A stretch of DNA of 64,000 nucleotides, from NCBI RefSeq assembly GCF_040371085.1, contig NZ_JAMBMT010000001.1:2356001-2420000 (forward strand), written 5' to 3'. The DNA is from Psychrobacter sp. AH5 (lineage in GTDB: Bacteria; Pseudomonadota; Gammaproteobacteria; Pseudomonadales; Moraxellaceae). Under the pieces are notes generated by a model that ran no database searches, was not told where the DNA came from, and worked only from the letters and a program-made list of their open reading frames with translations. Numbering within the stretch: the first letter of the stretch is position 1; each line of letters opens with the position of its first letter. The position numbers and the translations under genes were made by a program. Shown here one piece after another: positions 30,228 through 39,712 of the stretch.

Positions 30228-30863
30228 TTAGCTGTCTAAAAAGCGGACTTTACCGGTGTCAATATTGTACTCCGCGCCAACGATTAATAGCTGACCACTA
30301 CTTGATAAATCCTCTAAAGCTCGTGAGCCATGCTTGAGCTGGCTGACTGACATTCGAACATTGGCGCGAATAGAGCGGTCTATCAACTCCTCAGCATCAG
30401 CATCTTGGCCGTTAGCGGTGGCTAATTCATGCAAGTTATAAACACAAGGACGAATGCGATCGACTATAGATTGTAGATTTGGTGAATAGTTTTGCTCAGG
30501 ATTGATCAAGGCGTCTACACAAGCGCTGACAGCGCCGCAATTAGAGTGACCAAGCACCACCACAAGCTTGGTATCAAACTTATCAGCAGCAAATTCAACA
30601 GAGCCTATCTGCGAAGGCGCTACGATATTACCAGCGACCCGAATGACAAACAAATCGCCCAAACCTTGATCAAAAACAATCTCTACCGGCACTCTAGCAT
30701 CAGAGCAGCCCAAAATAATGGCTAATGGATCTTGATCTCTTACTAGCTCTGGGCGACGCTGGGTCGATGGGTCGCTCGTCAAACTATCGACGTAGCGCGC
30801 GTTTCCTTCCTTTAATAAAGCTAGAGCTTCAGCTCCTGTTTTTGGACGATTAGCATTAGGCAT
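30228..30863 (-). CDS. beta-class carbonic anhydrase
   Basis: The enzyme interconverts CO2 and bicarbonate. This 211-residue protein has the beta-class zinc site: Cys53 and Asp55 in GCSDARVP, then His106 and Cys109 in LGHSNCGA. The Asp/Arg dyad is intact and no signal peptide is present, so it should be cytoplasmic. The gene is divergent from potA and follows no obvious operon partner; gloA lies 85 bp downstream on the same strand. Confidence 0.95.
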   Translation of the reverse strand: MPNANRPKTGAEALALLKEGNARYVDSLTSDPSTQRRPELVRDQDPLAIILGCSDARVPVEIVFDQGLGDLFVIRVAGNIVAPSQIGSVEFAADKFDTKLVVVLGHSNCGAVSACVDALINPEQNYSPNLQSIVDRIRPCVYNLHELATANGQDADAEELIDRSIRANVRMSVSQLKHGSRALEDLSSSGQLLIVGAEYNIDTGKVRFLDS

Positions 30864-31020
30864 AGGTTATCCTTAATTATCATTTGATGATGTCATTAAT
30901 CAGTTAGCTTAGAGTTTCAAATTATTGTATAGCAATAAGAGCCGAATAATAATAAAAAATTTGACTTTTATAGCGTCTGCGTAACCTGTCGTTAACTTGC
31001 AGCAACTCTAGCGCTAGGTT

Positions 31021-31029
31021 TGTTATAAT
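31021..31029 (+). promoter_or_regulatory. extended -10 promoter of potA
   Basis: TGTTATAAT at 31021-31029 is a TGn-extended perfect -10, about 100 bp ahead of potA, in the setting GGTTTGTTATAATA. No good -35 at 16-18 bp. Confidence 0.65.
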
Positions 31030-31127
31030 ACGCAGCTATTGACCCTCGCTATAAATTATAGTTATTTGCCTAATCTACTTAGCTGATTTGTGCAGATAAC
31101 TTATTTGAACAATCAGGACTACCGTTG

Positions 31128-32438
31128 ATGACTGACTCGCAAACAGACAACATAGGCAAGACGCTACTACAGCTGACGGGGGTTAAAAAATCCTATGATC
31201 AGACGGACGTATTGACTGATATCAATCTTGATATCAAGCATGGCGAATTTCTGACGCTGCTTGGGCCTTCTGGCTGCGGCAAGACGACTTTGCTACGCCT
31301 GATTGCTGGTTTTGAGCAACCCACTGCTGGAGCTATTCAGCTAGAGGGTATACAGATGGCGGGCTTGTCTGCAGATAAGCGTCCGGTCAATACCGTGTTT
31401 CAGCAATACGCCTTGTTTCCGCATATGAGCGTAGCGCAAAACGTCGCTTATGGGCTAAAGATCAAAAAAGTACCCAAAGCGGAGATTCAAACGCGGGTGC
31501 GCGAGGTGCTAGCGATGGTGCAAATGGAGCATCTAGCCAATCGGCGTCCGCAGGATCTCTCCGGCGGTCAGCAGCAGCGCGTGGCTATCGCGCGCGCCGT
31601 TATCAATCGTCCTAAACTATTATTGCTTGATGAGCCGCTCTCCGCTCTCGATCATAAGCTGCGTTTGCAGATGCAGTCTGAGCTTAAACGCCTGCAGCGC
31701 GAGCTGGGTATCACCTTTGTCTTCGTCACTCACGATCAAGAAGAAGCGCTGTCGATGTCAGATCGCATTGCGGTGATGAAAGACGGTCGTTTCCAACAAA
31801 TCGGCACCCCTATTGAGATTTATGAAACCCCAGCGAACTTATTTACTGCCAAATTCATCGGTGAGGCCAATCTCTTTAAAGCAGAGGTACGCGGCGTCTA
31901 TCCTGAGCAGCCTGATCGCAATGGCAAGCTTACCAATGGCCGTATCGAAGTAGAAGTTTGCGAAGCACAAAAGCAAGAAGGGCCTACTAATTTACGTAAT
32001 TTGCGCCGTCCAGACTTTGCCAATGCTGTAGAGGTCGGCGATATCGTCAACCTACTGCTGCGGCCTGAGGATTTGCGTATCTATGATCCCGCCGATAGCA
32101 CTCATGCTGGATTATTAGGCAAGGTGATTGAAAGTAATTATAAAGGCAGCACTCTTGACTCTATTATCGAGCTGCAAAACGGCCATATTATTAAAGCCTC
32201 AGAATTTTTTGATGAAGATGATCCGAGCTTTGATTACAAAATCAATGAGGCAGTAAAAGTATCTTGGGTCGATGGTTGGGAGTGGCTGTTACCCAATGAC
32301 CATGATGATAACGCTGACAGCAGAGCTAACGAGGATACTTCAGATAAAGTTAAATTCGATCATAATGCTGCAAAAGCGCTAGCGCTCGACAACAGTACTA
32401 ATGCTAATGCTGACACTATGCATAAGGATATAGACTAA
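31128..32438 (+). CDS. potA: spermidine/putrescine ABC transporter ATPase PotA
   Basis: PotA powers polyamine import through the PotB-PotC channel. The 436-residue product has Walker A GPSGCGKT (46-53), signature [14 protein letters not shown] (from 144), Walker B LLLLDEP and the H-loop VTHDQEEA, then a C-terminal TOBE-like domain. The C-terminus ends in about 40 residues rich in Asp, Asn and Ala, longer than E. coli PotA (378). The ATG at 31128 is preferred over a TTG one codon earlier, with AGGA upstream. The stop overlaps the potB start by one base (TAATG). No potD is found in the window. Confidence 0.94.
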   Translation: MTDSQTDNIGKTLLQLTGVKKSYDQTDVLTDINLDIKHGEFLTLLGPSGCGKTTLLRLIAGFEQPTAGAIQLEGIQMAGLSADKRPVNTVFQQYALFPHMSVAQNVAYGLKIKKVPKAEIQTRVREVLAMVQMEHLANRRPQDLSGGQQQRVAIARAVINRPKLLLLDEPLSALDHKLRLQMQSELKRLQRELGITFVFVTHDQEEALSMSDRIAVMKDGRFQQIGTPIEIYETPANLFTAKFIGEANLFKAEVRGVYPEQPDRNGKLTNGRIEVEVCEAQKQEGPTNLRNLRRPDFANAVEVGDIVNLLLRPEDLRIYDPADSTHAGLLGKVIESNYKGSTLDSIIELQNGHIIKASEFFDEDDPSFDYKINEAVKVSWVDGWEWLLPNDHDDNADSRANEDTSDKVKFDHNAAKALALDNSTNANADTMHKDID

Positions 32439-33325
32439 TGGCGCGTAGTAGTCCTAAAAGTCTCAGCACTAATAGCCCCTTTCGCACCGTAACCCTATGG
32501 CTGATATGGGGCTGGCTGCTTATCTTTGCGTTACTGCCTAATATCTTAGTGATTGCTGTTAGCTTTTTGACGCGCGATACTAGCGATTTTATTAGCTTGC
32601 CGATCACTATTGAGAGCTATCTACGTTTGGTAGATCCGCTCTATTTTGAGGTGTTTGTCCATTCCTTATGGATGGCAGGTATCACAACCTTGCTATGCTT
32701 ATTGCTCGGTTATCCCTTTGCTTGGCTGGTCTCTAGAGCCAAGCCGCGCCGGCAACCGCTGTTGATGCTGCTGTTAATATTGCCGTTTTGGACCAACTCC
32801 TTAGTGCGCGTTTATGCGCTCAAGCTTTTGCTTGCGACTAATGGCTTAGTTAATAAAGCGCTGCTTGCCATCGGTATTATCGAGACGCCTATTAATATGC
32901 TCTATACTCAAGGCGCGGTTATCGTTGGCCTAACCTACTTACTGTTTCCATTTATGGTGTTGCCGCTATACGCGGTATTTACCGACTTGCGTAATGATAT
33001 GCTACTTGCCTCGCAAGACTTAGGCGCCTCAAAACGTCAAACCTTTTGGCACGTCGTGCTGCCATTGACGACCCCTGGCATAATCTCCGGCATCTTACTG
33101 GTATTACTGCCCGCGATGGGCATGTTCTATGTCGCTGATATTTTGGGCGGTTCGCGTAACTTACTGGTGGGTAATATCATCAAAAATCAATTTTTGGATG
33201 CGCGCGATTGGCCATTTGGCGCGGCAGCTAGCGTGTTATTGACCTTAGCAATGGCGGTATTATTATTGGCTTATCGCGCTAGTAGCAAACGCATTGGCAA
33301 AACTGACTTCAATGAGGTGGCTTGA
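32438..33325 (+). CDS. potB: spermidine/putrescine ABC permease PotB
   Basis: One of two inner-membrane channel subunits of the polyamine transporter. At 295 residues it shows six membrane segments and the EAA loop that contacts the ATPase (LASQDLGASKRQTFWHVVLPLTTPGI). Its start overlaps the potA stop and its stop overlaps the potC start by one base each, so the three are translationally coupled. Confidence 0.94.
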   Translation: MARSSPKSLSTNSPFRTVTLWLIWGWLLIFALLPNILVIAVSFLTRDTSDFISLPITIESYLRLVDPLYFEVFVHSLWMAGITTLLCLLLGYPFAWLVSRAKPRRQPLLMLLLILPFWTNSLVRVYALKLLLATNGLVNKALLAIGIIETPINMLYTQGAVIVGLTYLLFPFMVLPLYAVFTDLRNDMLLASQDLGASKRQTFWHVVLPLTTPGIISGILLVLLPAMGMFYVADILGGSRNLLVGNIIKNQFLDARDWPFGAAASVLLTLAMAVLLLAYRASSKRIGKTDFNEVA

Positions 33326-34140
33326 TGTCTACTAATTCTGCTAACTCAGTGAATAAACCAAAAAAGTCGCTAAAACTAGCTAGCATCGCTGCCAAGAGCT
33401 ATCTAAGCTTAATCTACTTGCTGCTTTATCTGCCTATTATCGTCTTAGTCGTGATGTCTTTTAACGAGTCTAAGACGGGCTACAACTGGGGCGGTTTCAG
33501 CCTAAAATGGTATGAGTCGCTATTTAATAATCAGGCGATGCTCGATGCTTTTTGGCATTCTATCGTTCTGGGATTGGTCGCCGCAACGGTTTCTACGTTG
33601 ATCGGTACTTTGACCGCTATGGCGCTACATCGCTATAATTTTCGCGGTAAAGGTTTATTGAATGGCCTGCTATTTGTGCTGATGATGTCACCTGAGATTG
33701 TGTTAGCGATTTCATTATTGGCGCTGTTTTTATTGATTGGACTGCAGCTCGGTTTTGTGTCTTTATTGCTTGCGCATATCACTTTTTGCTTGCCTTTTGT
33801 GGTGATTACCGTCTTTGCGCGTTTGAGTAGCCTAGATGAGAAGCTGATGGAAGCGGCGCGTGACTTGGGCGCGTCTGAGGCAACCATGGTGCGCACCGTA
33901 CTCATTCCAGTAATTCTACCAGCGGTGATGGCAGGCTGGCTGCTCGCCTTTACTTTATCACTCGATGATGTGGTGGTGTCGACCTTTGTCACTGGCCCAA
34001 GCTATGAGATTCTGCCATTACGCATTTATTCTATGGTACGTGTCGGACTAAAACCTGAGGTCAATGCTATCGGTACGCTATTATTAGCGGCGTCTTTGGT
34101 GTTAGTGATTATCTCGCAGTTACTATTACGACGGCGTTGA
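33325..34140 (+). CDS. potC: spermidine/putrescine ABC permease PotC
   Basis: The second channel subunit. Its 271 residues include about six membrane segments, the PotC-type FNESKTGYNWGGFSLKWYESLF opening, and the EAA loop MEAARDLGASEATMVRTVLIPVILPA. The ATG at 33325 overlaps the potB TGA (TGATG). The usual fourth gene, potD for the periplasmic binding protein, does not follow; a LysR gene does. Confidence 0.94.
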   Translation: MSTNSANSVNKPKKSLKLASIAAKSYLSLIYLLLYLPIIVLVVMSFNESKTGYNWGGFSLKWYESLFNNQAMLDAFWHSIVLGLVAATVSTLIGTLTAMALHRYNFRGKGLLNGLLFVLMMSPEIVLAISLLALFLLIGLQLGFVSLLLAHITFCLPFVVITVFARLSSLDEKLMEAARDLGASEATMVRTVLIPVILPAVMAGWLLAFTLSLDDVVVSTFVTGPSYEILPLRIYSMVRVGLKPEVNAIGTLLLAASLVLVIISQLLLRRR

Positions 34141-34221
34141 TATTATCATTTTTTATGAGTGAATTTCACTACTATATCATTTATAATGAATGTACTTCAT
34201 CTTAACTATAATGATTATCTT

Positions 34222-35112
34222 ATGCTAGAGCTTCGCCATCTCAATACCCTAACCGCGCTTCGAGCGCATGGCTCATTAGCCGCCGCCGCTGACGAGCTGC
34301 ACGTTACTGCATCAGCGGTCTCGCATCAACTCAAAGAGCTTGAGAGTTATTACGATGTCAGCTTAGTCAATCGCCGAACACGCCCGCTAGATTTTACCCC
34401 TGCAGGCAAAGCCGTGCTCGCCTTAGCCGATAGTATCCTGCCGCAAGTGACGCGCACCAAAAATAACTTAAAGCGTCTCGCTCATGGGCAAGCGGGCAGG
34501 CTACGTCTAGCCTCTGAATGTCATAGCTGCTTTGATTGGCTAATGCCGATACTCAATCAGTATCGCCGCGAGTGGTCGGATGTTGAGCTGGATTTTGCCA
34601 CCGGCTTTGAGCCGGAACCGCATCACTTATTGATGGAGGGTGATATTGATTTGCTGATTACGACTAGCAATTTGCCCCTCGAGGGTATTAGCTATCAGCC
34701 GTTATTTGAGTATGAAAGCCGCTTGGTACTCTCACCTACTCACGATTTGGCTGAACGAGATTTTGTCACTCCTACAGATTTGGTTGATGAGACTTTGATT
34801 GCTTATCCGGTAGAAGCCAAACGCCTCGATATTATTGCTAATTTTATGACGCCATCTGAGGTGAGCTTTAAAGATATACGCACCACTGAGCTAACGGCAA
34901 TGCTAATTCAATTGGTGGCTAGTGAACGCGGCGTGGCAGCCCTACCCGATTGGGTCGTCGCTGAATATGAAAAGAAAGGTTGGGTAGTTTCAAGGCCATT
35001 AGGAGAGGGCGTGCATTGTCAGCTTTATGCTGCAACGCGGACTGCTAGTCAAGATGCTGCTTATATGCAGGGATTTGCTGGTTTATTGGACGGGATATTG
35101 AAACCGTTGTAG
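34222..35112 (+). CDS. metR: LysR family regulator, MetR-like
   Basis: The 296-residue product aligns along its length with E. coli MetR: LRHLNTLTALRAHGSLAAAA (the helix-turn-helix start), the shared ECHSC.DWL segment, PLFEYESRLVL, ETLIAYPV..KRLD, and AALPDWVV near the C-terminus. MetR with homocysteine controls metE, metH and glyA. I take the ATG at 34222, where the family begins; the frame extends upstream with no supporting ribosome site. It lies 81 bp after potC on the same strand, so its link to polyamine transport may be only positional. Confidence 0.87.
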   Translation: MLELRHLNTLTALRAHGSLAAAADELHVTASAVSHQLKELESYYDVSLVNRRTRPLDFTPAGKAVLALADSILPQVTRTKNNLKRLAHGQAGRLRLASECHSCFDWLMPILNQYRREWSDVELDFATGFEPEPHHLLMEGDIDLLITTSNLPLEGISYQPLFEYESRLVLSPTHDLAERDFVTPTDLVDETLIAYPVEAKRLDIIANFMTPSEVSFKDIRTTELTAMLIQLVASERGVAALPDWVVAEYEKKGWVVSRPLGEGVHCQLYAATRTASQDAAYMQGFAGLLDGILKPL

Positions 35113-35341
35113 GGGTAAGTAAGTGTTTAAGCTGATTTAGGCTGGGTATATCCTACGCATCGAATTTCTTTAACTACAGCTATTGGACTCTTTTCAGAAA
35201 AATCGTTCCAATATTATTAACTTAGAATAAAGTGAGGACTCGTCTATCGCTTTTAATATTCGAATGGAAGGTAAAGATTGTATGGTTATTGGGTGGCGGT
35301 ACATTTTTAATCAGTTGCTTATCTCAGCAAGGACTTTATAG

Positions 35342-35881
35342 ATGGAGATTTGCAGTTGGGACTGGGGAGCTATTGCAACATTTACTACAGGTATTATCGC
35401 TTTTGTTATATTTTGCCAATGGAGAGGTCAAAAACGTAGTGAAATAATGTCGAATGAGGCCGCAAAAATTTTAGTTATCCTAGAAGTCTATAGAGAAAAT
35501 CTTATTCATTTAGATAGTGAGATAATGAAACCATCAGAAAACGATAACATAGCTAAGTTAGAAGAACTTAGACTGGTTGCTCGTCAACTTTGCAACAGCG
35601 CTATATCGTTTGGTGGGTTAGCCAGTAACGAAAGAACCGTAGCGACACAAATTAAAAATATCGCTGCTACTTTTTATAATAAAGCTAAGAGTTTAGATGA
35701 GAAAAGCTTCCAAGAAATTAGGGGAAATCCAAAAAGCCCTATATTAGTCTCGGAGTTTGATGCTGCGATTAAAAAACCAAAAGCTATCATAATTCATTAT
35801 TTTAAATATCAAAAATTTAGATTGTTTTTACGAACGTGGGTCAGCTTAATTAATACTAGCTATTCAAAATTAAAAAAATAA
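35342..35881 (+). CDS. hypothetical membrane-anchored protein
   Basis: I do not recognise this 179-residue protein. It has one N-terminal membrane segment (about 9-26, IATFTTGIIAFVIFCQW) followed by a basic residue patch (RGQKR) and a long helical, probably coiled-coil cytoplasmic part. The C-terminus is Lys/Tyr-rich. AAGGA lies 8 nt ahead of the ATG. The gene is AT-rich compared with neighbours and is followed after 16 bp by another unknown membrane protein, so the two look like a unit. Its origin by transfer is likely. Confidence 0.75.
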   Translation: MEICSWDWGAIATFTTGIIAFVIFCQWRGQKRSEIMSNEAAKILVILEVYRENLIHLDSEIMKPSENDNIAKLEELRLVARQLCNSAISFGGLASNERTVATQIKNIAATFYNKAKSLDEKSFQEIRGNPKSPILVSEFDAAIKKPKAIIIHYFKYQKFRLFLRTWVSLINTSYSKLKK

Positions 35882-35897
35882 TATTTACGAGGTTGAT

Positions 35898-36515
35898 TTG
35901 AATCAAAAACAGTATATTCGTTTGTCAATAGTGTTAGCTATTCCAACTTTAGCTTTTAGTCTTTACCTAGGACAAGAAGGTGTTTTTCATCGGAAAGGGC
36001 AATTTGTGCAATGTAGTGTGAGTGAGGCTTTTTGCTCTCCAATGGTAAACTCTACCTATCATCCATCTAACCGTTACTTAAGATATCATGCTGGTTCTTT
36101 TGACAAATTTTTGGGATTTTATAATATCAATTATCCAATAAAGGTTTATTTGCAGCATATTAGCGGTGATATGATAGATGTAAGTAGTGTAGTAGACGGT
36201 AAAAAATTAGAAACCATGGACTGCCTTATTTTTCCTGACAAGAGCATAAGCTGTGATGGCGACAAAGTTCGTTCTGATACCCTAACAGAAGGGAGAATAG
36301 AATTTATTAATTTAGAAGATGAGTTAGCATTCAATAATATAGCGATGGAGGGTAAGTCGTATTTTAAGAATTATACTTTTATTCGTATTATTGATGGTTT
36401 CGGATTATTCTTAATACTTGCTATTCCATATCTCATATTTTCATGGTTAGTACACTTCATCATTTACGGAGCTAAAATAGGTTCTCAGGAAAAAGACCCT
36501 ATCAATAAACTATAG
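35898..36515 (+). CDS. hypothetical two-span membrane protein
   Basis: This 205-residue protein is unknown to me. A membrane segment at about 8-25 and another at about 169-192 bracket a non-cytoplasmic loop of about 140 residues with four cysteines (QCSVSEAFC and DCLIFPDKSISC), which could form two disulfides. It uses a TTG start with a GAGG site, 16 bp after the previous gene. The AT-rich codon use matches that gene. Pairing with the 179-residue coiled-coil protein suggests a small membrane module of unknown role. Confidence 0.75.
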   Translation: MNQKQYIRLSIVLAIPTLAFSLYLGQEGVFHRKGQFVQCSVSEAFCSPMVNSTYHPSNRYLRYHAGSFDKFLGFYNINYPIKVYLQHISGDMIDVSSVVDGKKLETMDCLIFPDKSISCDGDKVRSDTLTEGRIEFINLEDELAFNNIAMEGKSYFKNYTFIRIIDGFGLFLILAIPYLIFSWLVHFIIYGAKIGSQEKDPINKL

Positions 36516-36681
36516 GAGATTGAGTAGCTACTTACTATATACAGACCATATTTTCTATATTGATCATTTAAGATGACCTAGTACATTGCTCCATTTCACT
36601 AGTAGAATAAACATCAGCATGTAGATACCATGACACTGACGCAAAAACATTATACTAAAGAGAACTTACTAGAGAGAAGCC

Positions 36682-37359
36682 ATGTCACTGTTTAAAAGTT
36701 CATTCATAAGCAAGATAACGATTTTTCTAATAGCAGCAATTTTTTCTGTGTCAGCGGTAGCTATGGACTTTAGGCAGGATTTAATGTTAGCTAATCAAGG
36801 GGATGATTCTGCTCAATATAACTTTGAATTTAAGTACAGCAATAGTGAAAGTGCGCATCCATATAAGATCGCATCACAAGGAATATCTGAGTCTGTAACA
36901 GCATTTGTTCGTTCACCAGCTACGGCCCAAGCTGAAGCAGATATAAAAGAAGCTCAAGCTGCAGTAGGTATAGAAACTGCTCAGAATAAATTAGATTATG
37001 TCGATCGCTTAGCTACTGCCTCAAAAGCTACTACAGGAAAAATGAATATTTACAAGGACCGAGCTGGTCAAATTTTACTCACAAACATTAGCCCTAGTAG
37101 TGATTTTGATAAATTCACTAAAAAAACAAAAGTAACTTATTATAAAGATATAGAGAGAGAATGGGAGCGCCAGTTAAATAAGAAACCAGCCGCCAGAATT
37201 GGTATGTCTCATAAACAAGTTTTGAGTGATACCAACTGGGGTAGACCTAAAGATGTAAGGACAACTATTGACGCGTCAGGAACGTTAGAACGATGGATAT
37301 ATAGCAGCACTCACTCGCTCTACTTTAAAGGCGGCGAGTTAATCAAAATAGAGAAGTAA
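36682..37359 (+). CDS. hypothetical secreted protein with Sel1-like and DUF4124-like segments
   Basis: This 225-residue protein has a signal peptide (about 1-27, ending VSAVA). The first mature residues resemble half a Sel1 repeat (MLANQGDDSAQYNFEFKYS). A middle segment (MNIYKDRAGQILLTN, about 119-133) resembles the DUF4124 opening of Gram-negative envelope proteins. The C-terminus (about 173-225) has RIGMSHKQVLSDTNWGRPKDV and a final hydrophobic strand, as in small SmpA/BamE-like folds. All are weak matches by eye. It is the third gene of an AT-rich orphan stretch and has its own leader; function unknown. Confidence 0.72.
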   Translation: MSLFKSSFISKITIFLIAAIFSVSAVAMDFRQDLMLANQGDDSAQYNFEFKYSNSESAHPYKIASQGISESVTAFVRSPATAQAEADIKEAQAAVGIETAQNKLDYVDRLATASKATTGKMNIYKDRAGQILLTNISPSSDFDKFTKKTKVTYYKDIEREWERQLNKKPAARIGMSHKQVLSDTNWGRPKDVRTTIDASGTLERWIYSSTHSLYFKGGELIKIEK

Positions 37360-37499
37360 GTCTTATTATCTCCCAAATATACCCCACTAGAACCATCACA
37401 ACAGGCCTGATAATCAATAAATAAACTAGCTAATATAGACTGCTATAAAGCAATTATTTAAGTCAGATCACTAATTGAGCAAGTACTATCTATAGAAGC

Positions 37500-37871
37500 T
37501 CAAAGCACCAACTTAAAAAAGTAAAACCCAAGCGCGGTTGCAAGCAAAGTCAGCCCAACATGTAACCCTATCAGTGCTAAGCCCGCCAGCAAACGCCCAT
37601 CATGAATAAAGCCAAACACCTCAGCACTAAAAGTGCTAAAAGTCGTCAGTCCGCCCAAAAACCCAGTAATCACAAACAGCCTGATATTGGGAGATAAGTC
37701 GCTACCCACACGCTCAAACCAAACGAGCGCTAGTCCGATTAGTAAACCGCCCAACACATTCGCGCCAAGCGTACCAAGCGGTATCCAATGATGCAGTGGG
37801 TTAAAGCGCGCTAAATAGCCACGCAAACACGCACCAAGTGCTGCTCCCAAACCAATGGCAAGCCATTGCAT
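37500..37871 (-). CDS. crcB: fluoride channel CrcB/Fluc
   Basis: The 123-residue protein has four membrane segments and the Fluc signatures [14 protein letters not shown] (residues 8-21), the [14 protein letters not shown] segment with the pore Asn, and [16 protein letters not shown] with the Phe-box. It exports fluoride as a dual-topology dimer. It follows tsaD by 32 bp. No fluoride riboswitch is visible upstream. Confidence 0.94.
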   Translation of the reverse strand: MQWLAIGLGAALGACLRGYLARFNPLHHWIPLGTLGANVLGGLLIGLALVWFERVGSDLSPNIRLFVITGFLGGLTTFSTFSAEVFGFIHDGRLLAGLALIGLHVGLTLLATALGFYFFKLVL

Positions 37872-37903
37872 AGATTATCCTTAATTTGTATGGTTTTTAA
37901 ACG

Positions 37904-38941
37904 TTACACCGCAGGCAACTCGGTCATCGGCCAACGCGGCACGCAGCTCACTGCTAGATCATCGCTCTGACCCGCATTCAAGCGCTCAAAGCCTGCATAA
38001 GCAATCATCGCGCCATTATCTGTGCACAAAGCGGGCGGCGCATAATGTACCGTAGCATTGATTTTGGCCAATTCCGTCTCTAAAGTTTCGCGCAAATGCG
38101 TATTGGCGCTGACGCCGCCAGCAATCACCAAACGACTCATATGCACTTGTTTAAGCGCTTTTACGCATTTTTTTACTAAAGTATCAACCATTGCATGCTG
38201 GAAGCTCGCGGCAATATCGGCGCGCACTTGCGCATCACTATCTGAACCTGCCGTGTCCTTTATGAGATTATGCACCGCCGTTTTCATCCCACTAAACGAA
38301 AAAACTAGACCGCGATGTAGCATAGGACGTGGTAAATCGTAAGCATTAGGATTACCGCTCTCAGCGAGCTTGGCAATATTTGGCCCACCCGGATACGGCA
38401 AACCAAGCATTTTGGCGGCTTTATCGAAGCACTCCCCAGCAGCATCATCGATGGACTCACCTAATATCTCATACTCGCCGATACCCTTGGCGGCGATAAG
38501 CTGAGTATGACCACCCGACACTAGCAAAGAGACAAAAGGAAACGGCGGCGGATTAGCGCCCATCAGCGGTGCAAGCAGATGCCCTTCCATATGATGCACG
38601 CCGATAGCCGGAATACCCAAACCAAAAGCCAAGCTACGACCAAATAGGGCGCCCGTCATCAGGGCGCCAATCAGCCCTGGGCCTTTGGTATAAGCGATAG
38701 CATCGATATCATCTTTACTCATATTGCACTGCGTTAATAGCTCATCGAGCAGCGGCACTAGTTTGCGAATATGATCGCGGCTCGCCAGCTCAGGTACCAC
38801 GCCGCCATAGACCGCATGTAGCTCAATTTGCGAATACAAAACCTGCCCGACCAGCCCTTTATTGGCGCTATCGATCTGCTCACTATCAAAGATAGCGAGG
38901 CCAGTCTCATCACAGGAAGTCTCTAAGCCTAATACTTTCAT
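37904..38941 (-). CDS. tsaD: tRNA threonylcarbamoyladenosine transferase TsaD
   Basis: TsaD transfers the threonylcarbamoyl group to A37 of ANN-decoding tRNAs with TsaB and TsaE. The metal site HMEGH is at 117-121, the opening [12 protein letters not shown] is canonical, and the nucleotide loop VSGGHTQL follows. The ATG at 38941 (345 residues) has AAAGG upstream. The usual neighbour rpsU is divergent nearby, but two cytochrome genes lie between them here. Confidence 0.97.
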   Translation of the reverse strand: MKVLGLETSCDETGLAIFDSEQIDSANKGLVGQVLYSQIELHAVYGGVVPELASRDHIRKLVPLLDELLTQCNMSKDDIDAIAYTKGPGLIGALMTGALFGRSLAFGLGIPAIGVHHMEGHLLAPLMGANPPPFPFVSLLVSGGHTQLIAAKGIGEYEILGESIDDAAGECFDKAAKMLGLPYPGGPNIAKLAESGNPNAYDLPRPMLHRGLVFSFSGMKTAVHNLIKDTAGSDSDAQVRADIAASFQHAMVDTLVKKCVKALKQVHMSRLVIAGGVSANTHLRETLETELAKINATVHYAPPALCTDNGAMIAYAGFERLNAGQSDDLAVSCVPRWPMTELPAV

Positions 38942-39030
38942 GATATTGCCTTTATCTCTCAAATAGTCGCTGTATGCCGATAACTTTAAGCGGCGACTAT
39001 AAGGGTTGGAATACTTAGGGTATTAATGAC

Positions 39031-39063
39031 AAAAAACCGTCATTGTCTGCAAACAATGACGGT
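39031..39063 (-). terminator. intrinsic terminator of the cytochrome c genes
   Basis: A perfect 11-bp stem (39036-39046 and 39053-39063, ACCGTCATTGT) with a 6-nt loop, followed by six T on the minus strand. Confidence 0.95.
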
Positions 39064-39097
39064 CAGTTTAACAAATTTCAAGAGCTAAGATTAACTA

Positions 39098-39625
39098 TCA
39101 GCTGACTGCCGCTAGCATATAATCAACCGCCGCTTTGACCTGCGCTTCACTAACACCGTTTACCGCTTGGGCTGGCATTTTATTGAAGCCTTGAGCCGAG
39201 TGACTGTATAAAGTCTCTTTATCTTTGGCAAGTGGACCGCTCCACGCCGCTTTGTCGCCGTACTTTGGCGCATTGAGCAAACCATTAGCATGACAAACCT
39301 TGCACTGAGCTTCATAAAGCTGCGCGCCCGCATCCGCCGCTAAAACCTCAGGTTCAGCATTGACTTCTACAGCAGCAGTCTCCACACTGGCAGAGGGCTC
39401 AGCGGCGACTACCTCGGCCGCCTCTGTAGTAGCTGCTGGTTCTGCTTCAACCACTTGAGCCGTATCAACTGGCTCTTGCACTACAGCGTCTTCGACTGCA
39501 GGCTCTACAGTAGCTGTCTCTTTATCGCCACTACAGGCACTCAGCGATAACAATACGCTTAAGCTCAATACAGATAGCGCGGTTTTGGCGATAGATTTTT
39601 TATACCGATACGGCTCATTAGACAT
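39098..39625 (-). CDS. cytochrome c5-family lipoprotein (copy 1)
   Basis: This lipoprotein has lipobox LSACSGDKE, then an Ala/Glu/Val-rich spacer of about 65 residues, then a class I cytochrome c domain with CKVCH and the Met ligand in NKMPAQAV. It is a small electron carrier tethered to a membrane on the periplasmic side. The start at 39625 is better spaced from AAGGA than the ATG two codons earlier. It is a tandem paralogue of the next gene upstream. Confidence 0.88.
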   Translation of the reverse strand: MSNEPYRYKKSIAKTALSVLSLSVLLSLSACSGDKETATVEPAVEDAVVQEPVDTAQVVEAEPAATTEAAEVVAAEPSASVETAAVEVNAEPEVLAADAGAQLYEAQCKVCHANGLLNAPKYGDKAAWSGPLAKDKETLYSHSAQGFNKMPAQAVNGVSEAQVKAAVDYMLAAVS

Positions 39626-39712
39626 AGTCATTCCTTTTGCAAACGATTGGTTTTAATAGCTAGCAGCTTCTAATAGTTAGTCACTATAATAGCAAAACGG
39701 GCAATACTGCCT

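Noticed and set aside
31128..35112. Control of potABC by the MetR-like protein
   Set aside because: The gene is only downstream on the same strand; MetR regulates methionine genes in E. coli and no binding site could be shown here.
35232..35447. Plus-strand 71-residue frame ahead of the 179-residue gene
   Set aside because: It overlaps the next gene in another frame, and the latter has the better ribosome site and a membrane-anchor pattern.
37872..37903. Fluoride riboswitch ahead of crcB
   Set aside because: The gap to tsaD is only 32 bp and has no such structure.
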